From the NCBI GenBank assembly GCA_002340985.1, contig DDNC01000002.1, positions 261,732 through 325,731 of the forward strand: a stretch of 64,000 bases of DNA, written 5' to 3'. The notes below the pieces were generated by a model that searched no databases, was not told the origin of the DNA, and worked only from the letters and a program-made list of their open reading frames with translations. The first letter of the stretch is position 1, and each line of letters opens with the position of its first letter. Origin of the DNA: Firmicutes bacterium UBA2530. Lineage in GTDB: Bacteria > Bacillota > Clostridia > Tissierellales > Sedimentibacteraceae. A program made the translations under genes and the position numbers. Positions 16,608 to 24,515 of the stretch are shown here, in pieces.

Positions 16608-16636
16608 TTGCGGCAGATTCGTTGATATGATATACT
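16608..16636 (+). promoter_or_regulatory. Probable promoter of the YitT riboswitch leader
   Basis: TTGCGG at 16608-16613, a 17-base spacer, TATACT at 16631-16636. The -35 has two mismatches to consensus. Confidence 0.55.
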
Positions 16637-16670
16637 TTTCATTGTAGCAACTGAATATTTGTAAGCTGGT

Positions 16671-16830
16671 TTAATGCAAATGTATTAATTAAAAGGGAAG
16701 CTGGGTGTAAATCCCACACGGTCCCGCCGCTGTAAGAGAGTAGTCATTTTTAAGATGTCACTGAGAAATCGGGAAGGCGAAGATGATGCTGATGCTCGAG
16801 TCAGAATACCTGCCTGCTTATATGCAATAA
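16671..16830 (+). promoter_or_regulatory. Cobalamin riboswitch upstream of a YitT-family gene
   Basis: The core is intact: AAAAGGGAAGCTGGGTGTAA, ATCCCACACGGTCCCGCCG, CTGTAAGAG, GTCACTG, ATCGGGAAGGCGAAG and the B12 box GAGTCAGAATACCTGCC. P1 can form between TTAATGCA (16671) and TGCAATAA (16823). A terminator follows at 16893. This is the fifth such element in the window. Confidence 0.92.
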
Positions 16831-16892
16831 TTCTACGGGCGATGGAATGTTGTAATCATACGGAATTATTTCTGTGTTTTTATTTGCATTGT

Positions 16893-16919
16893 CCTCTTGA
16901 AAATTCAAGGGGGTTTTTT
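16893..16919 (+). terminator. Expression-platform terminator of the YitT riboswitch
   Basis: CCTCTTGAA pairs with TTCAAGGGG and is followed by GTTTTTT. It sits between aptamer and gene. Confidence 0.8.
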
Positions 16920-16997
16920 GGTTGATTGAACAATTGCTTTTGGAATTCAGAGTATTCGTGTTGACATGCGAATTTAGAAATAAAAGGAGGATTTATT

Positions 16998-17882
16998 ATG
17001 AATGAATATAACAGAATGAAAGGAACATTGATTAAATTTATGATGATAACCTTCGGGGCATTAGTGTATGCAATGGGGATTTCAATATTTTTGGATCCCA
17101 ACAACCTTGCACCGGGAGGTACAACCGGGATTGCAATAATAATAAACAGCATTACGGGATTGAAGACCGGTACTCTTGTTTTTCTTATCAATATTCCCAT
17201 ATTGATATTCGGATGGTGGAAGTTCGGAATTAAATTTATTTTATCAACCATGTATGTCACTGTTGCGTCATCGTTTTTTATGAATCTAATGAACGAATAC
17301 ATCATATTGAAATATGGAGTCATAACTCACGATTTACTGCTGTCCGGAGCTGCAGGCGGCTCTCTCATGGCAATGGGAATGGCGGTTGTATTCAGGCAGG
17401 GAGCAACAACCGGCGGCACAGACATAATAATCAGGGCGTTGAGACAAAGATACAAGCATATACGCAGCGGAACAATATTTATTATTACGGATGCCATAAT
17501 TGTTTCAGCATCGGCTGTAATATTAAAGAATGTGGAAATAGCACTGTATGCGGCAATTACCATCGTTATAAGCAACTATGTGCTGGATCTTGTGCTGTAC
17601 GGCGGTGACAGCGCAAAGCTTCTGTACATAATAAGCAGCAGGCAGGAGCAAATTGCAAAGAGAATACTTGATGAAATAGATATAGGTATTACATACTTAA
17701 AGGCTGAGGGGGCATACACGGAAAGCGAAAAAAAGGTTATAATGTGCGTATGCAGAAAGTATAACTACACAAAGGTCAGGGAGATTGTAAAGGAAGAAGA
17801 TATAGATGCGTTTTTCATAGTGTCCGGCGCCAACGAGGTGTTCGGAGACGGTTATAAGAGCTATCTATCAGAGGAGATATAA
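16998..17882 (+). CDS. YitT-family membrane protein (DUF161 plus DUF2179)
   Basis: 294 residues. The N-terminal YitT domain has about five to six membrane segments (residues 10-200), with the family pattern of a G-rich loop LDPNNLAPGGTTGIAI and a second RQGATTGGTDI. The C-terminal soluble DUF2179 domain (about 215-290) has YIISSRQEQIAKRILDEID and VSGANEVFGDGY. RBS AGGAGGATTT. Members are widespread in Firmicutes and may be transporters, but no substrate is established to my knowledge. Control by a cobalamin riboswitch is unusual and suggests a role in uptake or export of a corrinoid, a corrinoid precursor, or a metabolite of a B12-dependent pathway. Confidence 0.88.
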   Translation: MNEYNRMKGTLIKFMMITFGALVYAMGISIFLDPNNLAPGGTTGIAIIINSITGLKTGTLVFLINIPILIFGWWKFGIKFILSTMYVTVASSFFMNLMNEYIILKYGVITHDLLLSGAAGGSLMAMGMAVVFRQGATTGGTDIIIRALRQRYKHIRSGTIFIITDAIIVSASAVILKNVEIALYAAITIVISNYVLDLVLYGGDSAKLLYIISSRQEQIAKRILDEIDIGITYLKAEGAYTESEKKVIMCVCRKYNYTKVREIVKEEDIDAFFIVSGANEVFGDGYKSYLSEEI

Positions 17883-17969
17883 GGATATTTCTGTTATTTT
17901 TTGTACGCTAAAAAAGAGGTATTATAAAAATAATGGTTCTATAATAAAATTGTGAAGGGAGAGTCGTAG

Positions 17970-18833
17970 ATGGATTTGCTAAACGGAATGAACAGATCAA
18001 TGGATTACATAGAAGAAAATTTAAGTGAAAATATTGATTTTGAGGTTCTGGCAAGGACAGCCGGATGCAGCCGTCAGCAATATACAAGAATGTTTCCGTT
18101 AATAACCGGAATATCTCTTTCAGAGTATATAAGGCGGAGGCGATTGACTGTGGCGGCTTTTGAGCTTCAGCAGAATAAAGTAACTGTTATTGAGGCCGCT
18201 ATCAAGTATGGATATGAATCTCCTACTGCCTTTAATGCAGCTTTTAAAAAAATGCATGGAGTTGCTCCCAGTAAATCTAAAGCTAAGGGTATCGCTCTCA
18301 AATCCTATCCCAGACTTTCTTTTAATATTCAAATAAAAGGAGATGTTAAAATGAATTATAGTATTGAAGAAAAGCCTGCCTTTTCTATTGTTGGCATAAA
18401 AGGTAAGGTTGCATACGCTGAAAATGAAAACAACTCAATAATCACAAAGATGTGGAAAGACCTGGACGAAAAAACGAAAAAAGATTTACTTAAAATATCT
18501 GACGGATTCATAAATGGATTGATTGGAGTATCAGCAAACAGTACGGATAGTGAGTTTGACTATTATATTGCAGTTACGGCAAGCGAGAATAAAAGCAGTG
18601 ATATTGAGGGCGGCGAAATAATTAGGATTGCCAGTTCGAGCTGGGCACGGTTTGAAGCAGTTGGAGCAGCCCCTGAATCAATAATAAATACCTTTAAGCG
18701 TATTTTTACTGAATGGATGCCTGAATCAGGATATGAAAGTACTAATATGCCTTGCATAGAGGTATACAGGGAAGAAGATTCAAATAGTGCAGATTATAAA
18801 TGTGAAATTTTAGTACCTGTTACAAAAAAATAG
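17970..18833 (+). CDS. AraC-family regulator with GyrI-like effector-binding domain
   Basis: 287 residues. An N-terminal AraC double HTH (about 8-105, with CSRQQYTRMFPLITGISLSE and an IKYGYESPTAFNAAFKKMHG recognition block) joins a C-terminal GyrI/effector-binding domain (about 128-287, starting MNYSIEEKPAFSIVGIKGKV). This architecture is common in Rob/SoxS-like regulators that sense small hydrophobic or cationic drugs. RBS GGGAGAG. It stands alone after YitT, with no target gene evident nearby. Confidence 0.9.
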   Translation: MDLLNGMNRSMDYIEENLSENIDFEVLARTAGCSRQQYTRMFPLITGISLSEYIRRRRLTVAAFELQQNKVTVIEAAIKYGYESPTAFNAAFKKMHGVAPSKSKAKGIALKSYPRLSFNIQIKGDVKMNYSIEEKPAFSIVGIKGKVAYAENENNSIITKMWKDLDEKTKKDLLKISDGFINGLIGVSANSTDSEFDYYIAVTASENKSSDIEGGEIIRIASSSWARFEAVGAAPESIINTFKRIFTEWMPESGYESTNMPCIEVYREEDSNSADYKCEILVPVTKK

Positions 18834-19003
18834 ATAGTGGTGTTTGTTATTTGGAGAGGTTTTGCGGGTTTTTTAATATGTAATAAGATTAAAATTTTAA
18901 TTCGTTCAACACCTGCTCCGTTAATAAGCAAGGAATCTTTTAAATTTGCATATTGCGGTAAAATAGTCTGAAGTTTATAGGAGGTTATTATGGAAAGAGG
19001 ATA

Positions 19004-19031
19004 TACAAGCAGGGGGGCTTGTACATCCCCC
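19004..19031 (-). terminator. Alternative hairpins at the 3' end of the DUF1659-DUF2922 operon
   Basis: TACAAGC/GCTTGTA (19004-19023) and GGGGG/CCCCC (19012-19031) are overlapping, mutually exclusive stems just beyond the stop of the DUF2922 gene. There is no clear T run on the minus strand, so termination is uncertain. The plus strand also carries AGGAGG and an ATG at 18990 whose ORF runs antisense into the gene. Confidence 0.4.
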
Positions 19032-19040
19032 GCACCTTAT

Positions 19041-19250
19041 TTAGAACAATTTTTTCTTCGTGGTTATTATGATTTCCGCGGACGCCTTTTCTCTCAAGCC
19101 GCCCTTTACATCAAATGCGTCTGCAGCAATCATGTCATCCATAACCGTGCCTACCTGTTCTGCCGTCAATTCATCTAAAGGATCATCCAGGTTGCAGTAA
19201 AAGTTACTGCCTTCCGCACATTTGAAGGACATAGTCAGTTTTGTGGACAT
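19041..19250 (-). CDS. DUF2922-family small protein
   Basis: 69 residues. It has the family pattern: a strand TKLTMSFKCAEGSNF, a central LDELTAEQVGTVMDDMIAAD helix block and ADAFDVKGG near the end. The start at 19250 has AAGGGGGTGAT upstream. It is paired with a DUF1659 protein directly upstream. Such pairs are common in Clostridia and Bacilli; their function is not known to me. Confidence 0.8.
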   Translation of the reverse strand: MSTKLTMSFKCAEGSNFYCNLDDPLDELTAEQVGTVMDDMIAADAFDVKGGLREKASAEIIITTKKKLF

Positions 19251-19285
19251 TGTATCACCCCCTTGCCTTTAGATTCATATTGATG

Positions 19286-19510
19286 TTATTCCTCTAAAAG
19301 CGTATACTCTTCATGCTTAATAATTTCCGTAAGAGAATATTTTTGAAGTGACGCAATTTTTTTCGCAATGTCAAACAAAACTTCATTTTCAGTTTCTGGA
19401 CGTGCTTTATCCAGAGTCTTATATTTTTTAATTTGCTTATTGTTATCATCAAGACCTGCGTTCAGCACTATTTTTATTTTAGTATTCGTGTGGATTGCTG
19501 TAACAGTCAT
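19286..19510 (-). CDS. DUF1659-family small protein
   Basis: 74 residues from the ATG at 19510, chosen over an upstream in-frame ATG because GGGGGTGAG is placed correctly. Sequence pattern: TKIKIVLNAGLDDNNKQIKK, then a helical block ending LQKYSLTEI. It is the first gene of a two-gene operon with the DUF2922 protein. Both are small soluble proteins of unknown role. Confidence 0.78.
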   Translation of the reverse strand: MTVTAIHTNTKIKIVLNAGLDDNNKQIKKYKTLDKARPETENEVLFDIAKKIASLQKYSLTEIIKHEEYTLLEE

Positions 19511-19534
19511 AATCTCACCCCCTTTCCCCCACAT

Positions 19535-19563
19535 TATATACGCAGTCTGCAGGAAGTTGACAA
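19535..19563 (-). promoter_or_regulatory. Promoter of the DUF1659-DUF2922 operon
   Basis: On the minus strand: TTGTCA (19563-19558), a 17-base spacer, TATATA (19540-19535), about 25 bases before the DUF1659 start. Confidence 0.65.
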
Positions 19564-19662
19564 AATAATCAAATCACGGGTAATTTAAAAAATGTTGTTA
19601 TATAAAACTTCGTCAGTTACGGGACAATTATATAGTACCGAACCATGACAGTGAGCTCATCA

Positions 19663-20352
19663 TCAATAGTAAAATGCGTTGATGCCTGTAATTGAAAGCG
19701 AAAGTGATTTGAAAAGCTGCTTCTGCCCGGATCTTGACATTGGAATTTCTGCACCGGATTTCATTATAATCGATTTGTAGTCATCACTTATTTGTTCAAT
19801 ATTGAAAAAATTAACAATATACCCCTTGCTGCATTTTATAAAATAATTTGCGTCCAGTTCGGTTAATATCCTGGACTGGGACTCCGGTACGTCCATGGTT
19901 TCTCCGTTGCACAGGTAAAGCACCGATTTTGTTTTTTCCCAATGAATACATTCAATGTCCCTGTGAAGAATTATGCGGGACATTTTTCCGTTTTTTGCTG
20001 CGTAGGCACTATATGGGCAGGGGTGTGATGAATTAAACACTTCAAGCATATGATTTGTAAGTCCCGCTTGTGTCAAAGGGAACTTCAGTGTTCCGCAAGT
20101 ATAGCGTGCAGTTTGCCGGTCGAAGTTTTTGTAAATTTTCATCAGGTATAGTACAGTACCTTTTTTACTCACCATAAAAAGCCGAAAATTATCCTTAAGC
20201 AAAAATTCCCTCAGGAATTGCTCTGAGTCGGAAACACGGTGTATTTCAAAGGGGATATCATTTTTATTAAGGCATTTGGACAATACATCTTCTATTTGTT
20301 TTAGCTTTTCGGCATCTCCGTATAAGGCAATTTTATTTTTCAAATCAATCAA
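19663..20352 (-). CDS. LytTR-domain transcriptional regulator, paralog 1
   Basis: About 229 residues from a TTG at 20352; a TTG at 20344 is an alternative, and AAAGGAA lies just upstream of both. The N-terminal 110 residues have a degenerate receiver-like layout (KIALYGDAEKLKQIEDVL) without the acidic phosphoacceptor pattern of true response regulators. The C-terminal LytTR domain (about 125-220: IILHRDIECIHWEKTKSVLY, ILTELDANYFIKCSKGYIVN) binds DNA as beta strands. It is a paralog of the next gene in the same order and orientation, with about 200 bases between. It may control nearby surface genes, but this is unproven. Confidence 0.75.
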   Translation of the reverse strand: MIDLKNKIALYGDAEKLKQIEDVLSKCLNKNDIPFEIHRVSDSEQFLREFLLKDNFRLFMVSKKGTVLYLMKIYKNFDRQTARYTCGTLKFPLTQAGLTNHMLEVFNSSHPCPYSAYAAKNGKMSRIILHRDIECIHWEKTKSVLYLCNGETMDVPESQSRILTELDANYFIKCSKGYIVNFFNIEQISDDYKSIIMKSGAEIPMSRSGQKQLFKSLSLSITGINAFYY

Positions 20353-20549
20353 TTCCTTTGTTTTTTAATAGGGTATTTGCATTTATACGCAAATATTGCA
20401 TAAATATTTTTTAAGATTTTTGTTTTCAAAGAATGCGATTGTTTCAACCAAAATTTAAGTTTTTGATGAAGAAATTATGTCAGTTGTAGAGTAAACCTCT
20501 GAAATATTCAAACTCAGAATTTTTTGAATTTGAATATATATGTATTATC

Positions 20550-21236
20550 CTAATCGTCAAGGATTTTCAGGTCCGCAAGTCCTGAAACTGACATTGAATA
20601 GGTATCTCTGAATTTTTTAAAATATCCTCTTGTCATTATGACCTTAGCGCCTGATTTAAACTCTATAACTCTGCTGTCATTTTCCGAACGTTGTATTTTA
20701 TGGATATTACAAATATTTACAATAACTCCGATGCAGCATTTAGCAAAATATTTTCTGTTGATTTCGGCATTTACCTTTCCTATATTCTTTGAAATAATTT
20801 CCGTATCTCCGTTTGTCAGGTGCATTATAGTTTTTTTATTATCGCTTTGGATGTAATCTATTTCTTCGTAAGGAATTTTACGTGTGAAACTGCGGTGAGT
20901 TACGGTATATTCTCCGGAGGAGTAAAAGCTTGCCAGCTCTCTGTTTCTGATAAGCTTCGCGTCTATTTCCTCAGGCGTGGGCGGAAAGCCTAAGATGCCT
21001 GTAATAATATGAGAAACAGGCATGCTGCCGTCTTTAATTACATAAGTGGTGCTGCCGTCCAGACACGCCACAATAAGCCGGTAACTGCTGTTGAGCAAAT
21101 AATTTTTCATCAGCTGCTGCAGATTTGATAAATAGTGAATATTAAATGAAATTTTGTTTTTCTTAAGGGGCTTCTGCAATGCTTCTTCCAAGATTTTACG
21201 CTCTTCGGCACTGCCGTACAATAATATTTTCAGCAT
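20550..21236 (-). CDS. LytTR-domain transcriptional regulator, paralog 2
   Basis: 228 residues. The ATG at 21236 is preferred over an upstream GTG/ATG set because GGGAGTGGTG lies just before it. It is organised like paralog 1: a receiver-like but degenerate N-terminus (KILLYGSAEERKILEEAL), then LytTR (IPYEEIDYIQSDNKKTIMHL, INRKYFAKCCIGVIVNICNI). The two proteins share position-specific wording (KYFAKC / NYFIKC, VNICNIHKI / VNFFNIEQI), so they arose by tandem duplication. No histidine kinase is nearby, which fits phosphorylation-independent control. The gene is divergent from the surface-protein/ECF locus starting at 21554. Confidence 0.8.
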   Translation of the reverse strand: MLKILLYGSAEERKILEEALQKPLKKNKISFNIHYLSNLQQLMKNYLLNSSYRLIVACLDGSTTYVIKDGSMPVSHIITGILGFPPTPEEIDAKLIRNRELASFYSSGEYTVTHRSFTRKIPYEEIDYIQSDNKKTIMHLTNGDTEIISKNIGKVNAEINRKYFAKCCIGVIVNICNIHKIQRSENDSRVIEFKSGAKVIMTRGYFKKFRDTYSMSVSGLADLKILDD

Positions 21237-21353
21237 GAACACCACTCCCATATAGTAGTGTTATCATTGTACTCCACAATGTATTAATTGTTACAACTTA
21301 TTTTGTTTTTTAAATTTTGGTGCATTTCTGATCAGCTTTGTATTTGTCTGAAG

Positions 21354-21506
21354 ATGGGATTTTTCATGGGCTTGACTAAACCTTACAATTATGCTAATGA
21401 AGCTGCAATTTCGGCACCTACGGCAAAGCAATGGCTGTCCGTACTGGTTTCTTCCGGCATGGTTGATTTAATGCTGCGCATAAAACAGCTGGTGCTGAGG
21501 ACATGA
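21354..21506 (+). pseudogene. Fragment of a DUF4143 AAA-ATPase
   Basis: An open stretch of about 50 residues reads YNYANEAAISAPTAKQWLSV followed by LVSSGMVDLM. This is the winged-helix block of DUF4143-type ATPases (NYSELANEAGISAPTAKRWL in typical members). The P-loop domain and the rest of the C-terminus are missing. Strongly suggests a decayed gene. Confidence 0.7.
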
Positions 21507-21553
21507 AAATAAGTCAGGGTAAATTGTTGATCTGATTGTTCAATATATTGCGG

Positions 21554-21582
21554 TTGACATAGAATTACGTTAATAGTACAAT
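21554..21582 (+). promoter_or_regulatory. Sigma-70 promoter of the surface-protein/ECF operon
   Basis: TTGACA at 21554-21559, a 17-base spacer and TACAAT at 21577-21582. The expected start is near 21589, leaving a leader of about 250 bases. Confidence 0.85.
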
Positions 21583-21588
21583 ATAGGT

Positions 21589-21716
21589 AACTATATGATT
21601 ATACTTAATGCAGTCACTTAAGGGTAAGAAATAACACGTATCAAGTTAATAGATGTGTCGACCGGAAAACCGGAGATGTTGTTCTATCTTTTTAGAATGG
21701 AATCTTCGGCTTTTTT
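21589..21716 (+). promoter_or_regulatory. Unclassified leader RNA with two-state terminator
   Basis: A terminator stem CCGGAGAT (21670-21677) with ATCTTCGG (21702-21709) precedes six T residues (21711-21716), and encloses a TTCTA/TAGAA stem. Its 5' arm shares CCGG (21670-21673) with a competing small hairpin CCGG-AAAA-CCGG (21662-21673), so the two forms exclude each other. No known aptamer consensus, including cobalamin, was recognised in 21589-21660. It could be a riboswitch or a protein-bound attenuator. Confidence 0.55.
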
Positions 21717-21840
21717 GTATGTATAATTACAATGAAAATGAAATTAAGGTCACATTTAGTTATAGCGTCATTATAAGCGCTGTTTATAATTTATACTTGT
21801 CCAAGGTAGTTAAATTGTTATTTCAGGAGGGAGTTTTAAA

Positions 21841-23514
21841 ATGAAGGTTATTAAAAAAGTATTGTTAATATTCATTGTCAGCATGATGATTATTACGAGT
21901 ATGGCAGTTCCCGCTTTTGGAGCAGTCAATGATGCAATTCTTGATGCTGCCATAAAGGATACGGCAGCATATATGTACAAGACAGTTTCAAATCCGCAGG
22001 TGGGATCTATAGGCGGAGAGTGGGCTGTATTGGGTCTTGCACGTTCCGGTTATTATGTGCCTGAAGAATATTATGAAAAGTATTATGCTACGGTAGAAGC
22101 ATATGTTAAATCACTGGACGGAAAACTGCATGATAAGAAGTATACGGAGTATTCCAGGGTTATAGTTGCATTGTCCTCCATAGGCAAGGATGCCAGAGAT
22201 GTGGGAGGCTATGATTTAACCAGGGCACTTGGTGATTATGACAAAACAATCTGGCAGGGAATGAATGGTCCTATATGGGCTCTTATTGCCCTTGATTCGG
22301 GAAGCTACCCCATGCCACAGAATCCGGAGGCCAAAACTCAGGCTACACGAGAAATGTATATACAAAGAATACTTGAATGCCAGCTGTCAGACGGGGGGTG
22401 GTCTTTATTTGGTGGAACTGCAGCAGCAACCTCCGGTGACAGAGTGTCGGATCCTGACATTACAGGAATGGCATTGCAGGCTTTGGCGAAGTACCAAGAT
22501 AAACCTGAGGTTAAAAAAGCAACAGAAGAGGCACTGGAGTGCATGTCAAAAAAACAAAGCGCACAGGGCGGCTTCTCAAGCTGGGGAACTTCAAATTCCG
22601 AAAGCTGCGTACAAATGATTGTTGCCATTTGTGAATTGGGAGTGCCATTGGATGATTCAAGATTTGTAAAAAACGGAAATACCATGCTGGATAACCTTAT
22701 GACGTTTTATTTAAAGGGCAAGGGCTTCCTGCATACGGCAAATGGCAACGGCTCCAATCAAATGGCCTCAGAACAAGCCTTTTATGGACTCGTTGCTGCT
22801 CAGAGAGCACACCAGGAAAAAAACAGCCTGTATCGTATGAATGATTCTCTGAAAATAAAAGGGATGGCTGAAGCAGCTGCGCCGGGCAGCGGTCTGCCTG
22901 ACAAGAACAAGGATATTACTTACAGACCAATTACTTTACCGGGACGTACCTTTGATGATATAACCGGAGTTCATGCTCATAAAAATCAACCTGCCATTGA
23001 GGCGCTGGCATCAAGAGGAATTATAAACGGAAAGACAGAAAATAGGTTTGATCCAGAAGCAACTATGACTCGCGCAGAGTTTGCAACCATAGTGGTGCAG
23101 AGCCTTGGACTTAAGCCTGTTTCAAATGATAAATTTGCGGATGTTACTTTTTCTGACTGGTATGCTCCTTATGTAGGGACTGCCGGCAGCTATGGCATAG
23201 TAAACGGAACATCCGAAACAACATTTAATCCTAATGGAACTATTTCAAGGCAGGAGGCCGCAGCTATGGTGGCAAGGGCTGCAAAGCTGTGCGGTATGGA
23301 GACTGAGACGGAGGTCGGAATGATACGTGATGTGCTGGCTCAATTCGGAGATTATGTAAAAACAGCAGAGTGGTCACGTGAAGCCCTGGCATTCTGTTAC
23401 AATAAAAATATACTGGATCAGTCAGATCTGGAAATAAGACCAAATGATAATATTCTGAGGTCTGAAATTGCACAGATGCTGTTCAACATGCTGGGCTCGG
23501 CAAATCTGCTGTAG
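21841..23514 (+). CDS. SLH-anchored alpha/alpha-toroid (prenyltransferase/squalene oxidase-repeat) protein
   Basis: 557 residues. Signal peptide ends near AFGA (residue 27). Residues about 30-330 form terpenoid-toroid repeats: GEWAVLGLARSGY, MNGPIWALIALDSG, LSDGGWSLFGG, DPDITGMALQALAKY, SAQGGFSSWG, each a helix pair followed by a GG turn. Three SLH repeats follow (about 365-557: NGKTENRFDPEATMTRAEFA, NGTSETTFNPNGTISRQEAA and a more divergent third). The toroid is the same fold as the alpha domain of intrinsic factor. The next gene supplies a DUF4430 domain, so together they match the two-domain architecture of animal cobalamin binders. RBS AGGAGGGAG. Corrinoid capture at the cell surface is inferred. 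Confidence 0.8.
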   Translation: MKVIKKVLLIFIVSMMIITSMAVPAFGAVNDAILDAAIKDTAAYMYKTVSNPQVGSIGGEWAVLGLARSGYYVPEEYYEKYYATVEAYVKSLDGKLHDKKYTEYSRVIVALSSIGKDARDVGGYDLTRALGDYDKTIWQGMNGPIWALIALDSGSYPMPQNPEAKTQATREMYIQRILECQLSDGGWSLFGGTAAATSGDRVSDPDITGMALQALAKYQDKPEVKKATEEALECMSKKQSAQGGFSSWGTSNSESCVQMIVAICELGVPLDDSRFVKNGNTMLDNLMTFYLKGKGFLHTANGNGSNQMASEQAFYGLVAAQRAHQEKNSLYRMNDSLKIKGMAEAAAPGSGLPDKNKDITYRPITLPGRTFDDITGVHAHKNQPAIEALASRGIINGKTENRFDPEATMTRAEFATIVVQSLGLKPVSNDKFADVTFSDWYAPYVGTAGSYGIVNGTSETTFNPNGTISRQEAAAMVARAAKLCGMETETEVGMIRDVLAQFGDYVKTAEWSREALAFCYNKNILDQSDLEIRPNDNILRSEIAQMLFNMLGSANLL

Positions 23515-23532
23515 TACCGGAGGTCTTGAATA

Positions 23533-24513
23533 ATGAAAATAACGAAAAACAAGGTTATTGCCCTTGTATTAATTTTAATAATTCTCGCAGCAGCTTTCTG
23601 GTACGGCGGGAACGCTCCGGGCCTGCAGGGCTGGAATGTGAGCCAGACGTCCAGGGACAGCTTTTCTGATACGGCAGGCGCTCCTATGGGCGGTCAGGAG
23701 GTTCCGATTTCAGATGATAAAAGTGGTGAGAATAAAACCGATAATAAAGAAGATAAAGAAAAAACAAAGGAACCAGAAAAGGCGGAGAAAGCAGAAGAAA
23801 CAGAAAATATAGAAAGTAAGACTGCGGAAGATGAAAAACCCGCAGAAAAACCTGAAGAAATTGAGGTCCGTCCCGGTGGAATTGAAGGAGGGCTGTCTGC
23901 TTCTGATAAGGTAGAGCTTGCCAAGGAGCTGGCAGGCGGAAGCTCATCCCCCGGTGTTGAAAAGGGTTCAAAGGATTATTCGGAATCGCTGGGCATGGTT
24001 ATTGACACAGTGACTGGAAAGGACAAATATTTGACTGACCCGGTGCCTGAAGGCAAGCCCATACCTGTAGAGCCGCAGAACACCACCATAACAGATGTGG
24101 AGCGAACCTGCACTCTGTCTGTAAGGTGTGATACCATTCTGAATAATATAGATTGGCTTGATCCTGAAAAAGTGGAACTTGTGCCTGAGGACGGTGTAAT
24201 ATTTGCGACAAAGACAGTGACATTTTATGAAGGGGAAAGTGTTTTTAATGTGCTGCACAGAGAGATGAAGAAGGCGAAAATACATATGGAGTTTATGAAT
24301 ACTCCTATGTACAATTCCGTATATATCGAAGGCATAAACAATCTGTATGAATTTGACTGCGGAGAGCTTTCGGGATGGATGTACAAGGTTAACGGCTGGT
24401 TTCCCAATTATGGCTGTTCACGGTATCAGCTTAAAGAGGGAGATATAATAGAATGGGTTTATACCTGTGACCTTGGAGTTGATGTGGGTGGATTTTACTC
24501 TGTAGGGGATTAG
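23533..24513 (+). CDS. Membrane-anchored DUF4430 (transcobalamin-like) protein
   Basis: 326 residues. A single N-terminal membrane anchor (about residues 8-28, ALVLILIILAAAFWYGG) is followed by a long Glu/Lys/Pro-rich linker (about 50-120) that could span the cell wall. The C-terminal DUF4430 domain (about 185-326) is clear: VTFYEGESVFNVL, GELSGWMYKVNGWFPNYGCS, then LKEGDIIEWVYTCDLG. Related beta domains in transcobalamin contact the cobalamin ligand. It starts 16 bases after the SLH-toroid gene with GGAGG present, and ends two bases before EcfT. This placement suggests a ligand relay from surface to importer. Confidence 0.82.
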   Translation: MKITKNKVIALVLILIILAAAFWYGGNAPGLQGWNVSQTSRDSFSDTAGAPMGGQEVPISDDKSGENKTDNKEDKEKTKEPEKAEKAEETENIESKTAEDEKPAEKPEEIEVRPGGIEGGLSASDKVELAKELAGGSSSPGVEKGSKDYSESLGMVIDTVTGKDKYLTDPVPEGKPIPVEPQNTTITDVERTCTLSVRCDTILNNIDWLDPEKVELVPEDGVIFATKTVTFYEGESVFNVLHREMKKAKIHMEFMNTPMYNSVYIEGINNLYEFDCGELSGWMYKVNGWFPNYGCSRYQLKEGDIIEWVYTCDLGVDVGGFYSVGD

Positions 24514-24515
24514 TT

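Noticed and set aside
21589..21660. Cobalamin aptamer in the leader of the toroid/ECF operon
   Set aside because: Expected by analogy, but neither the GGTG..AATCC core nor the B12 box (GTCAG) could be found, so the leader is listed as unclassified.
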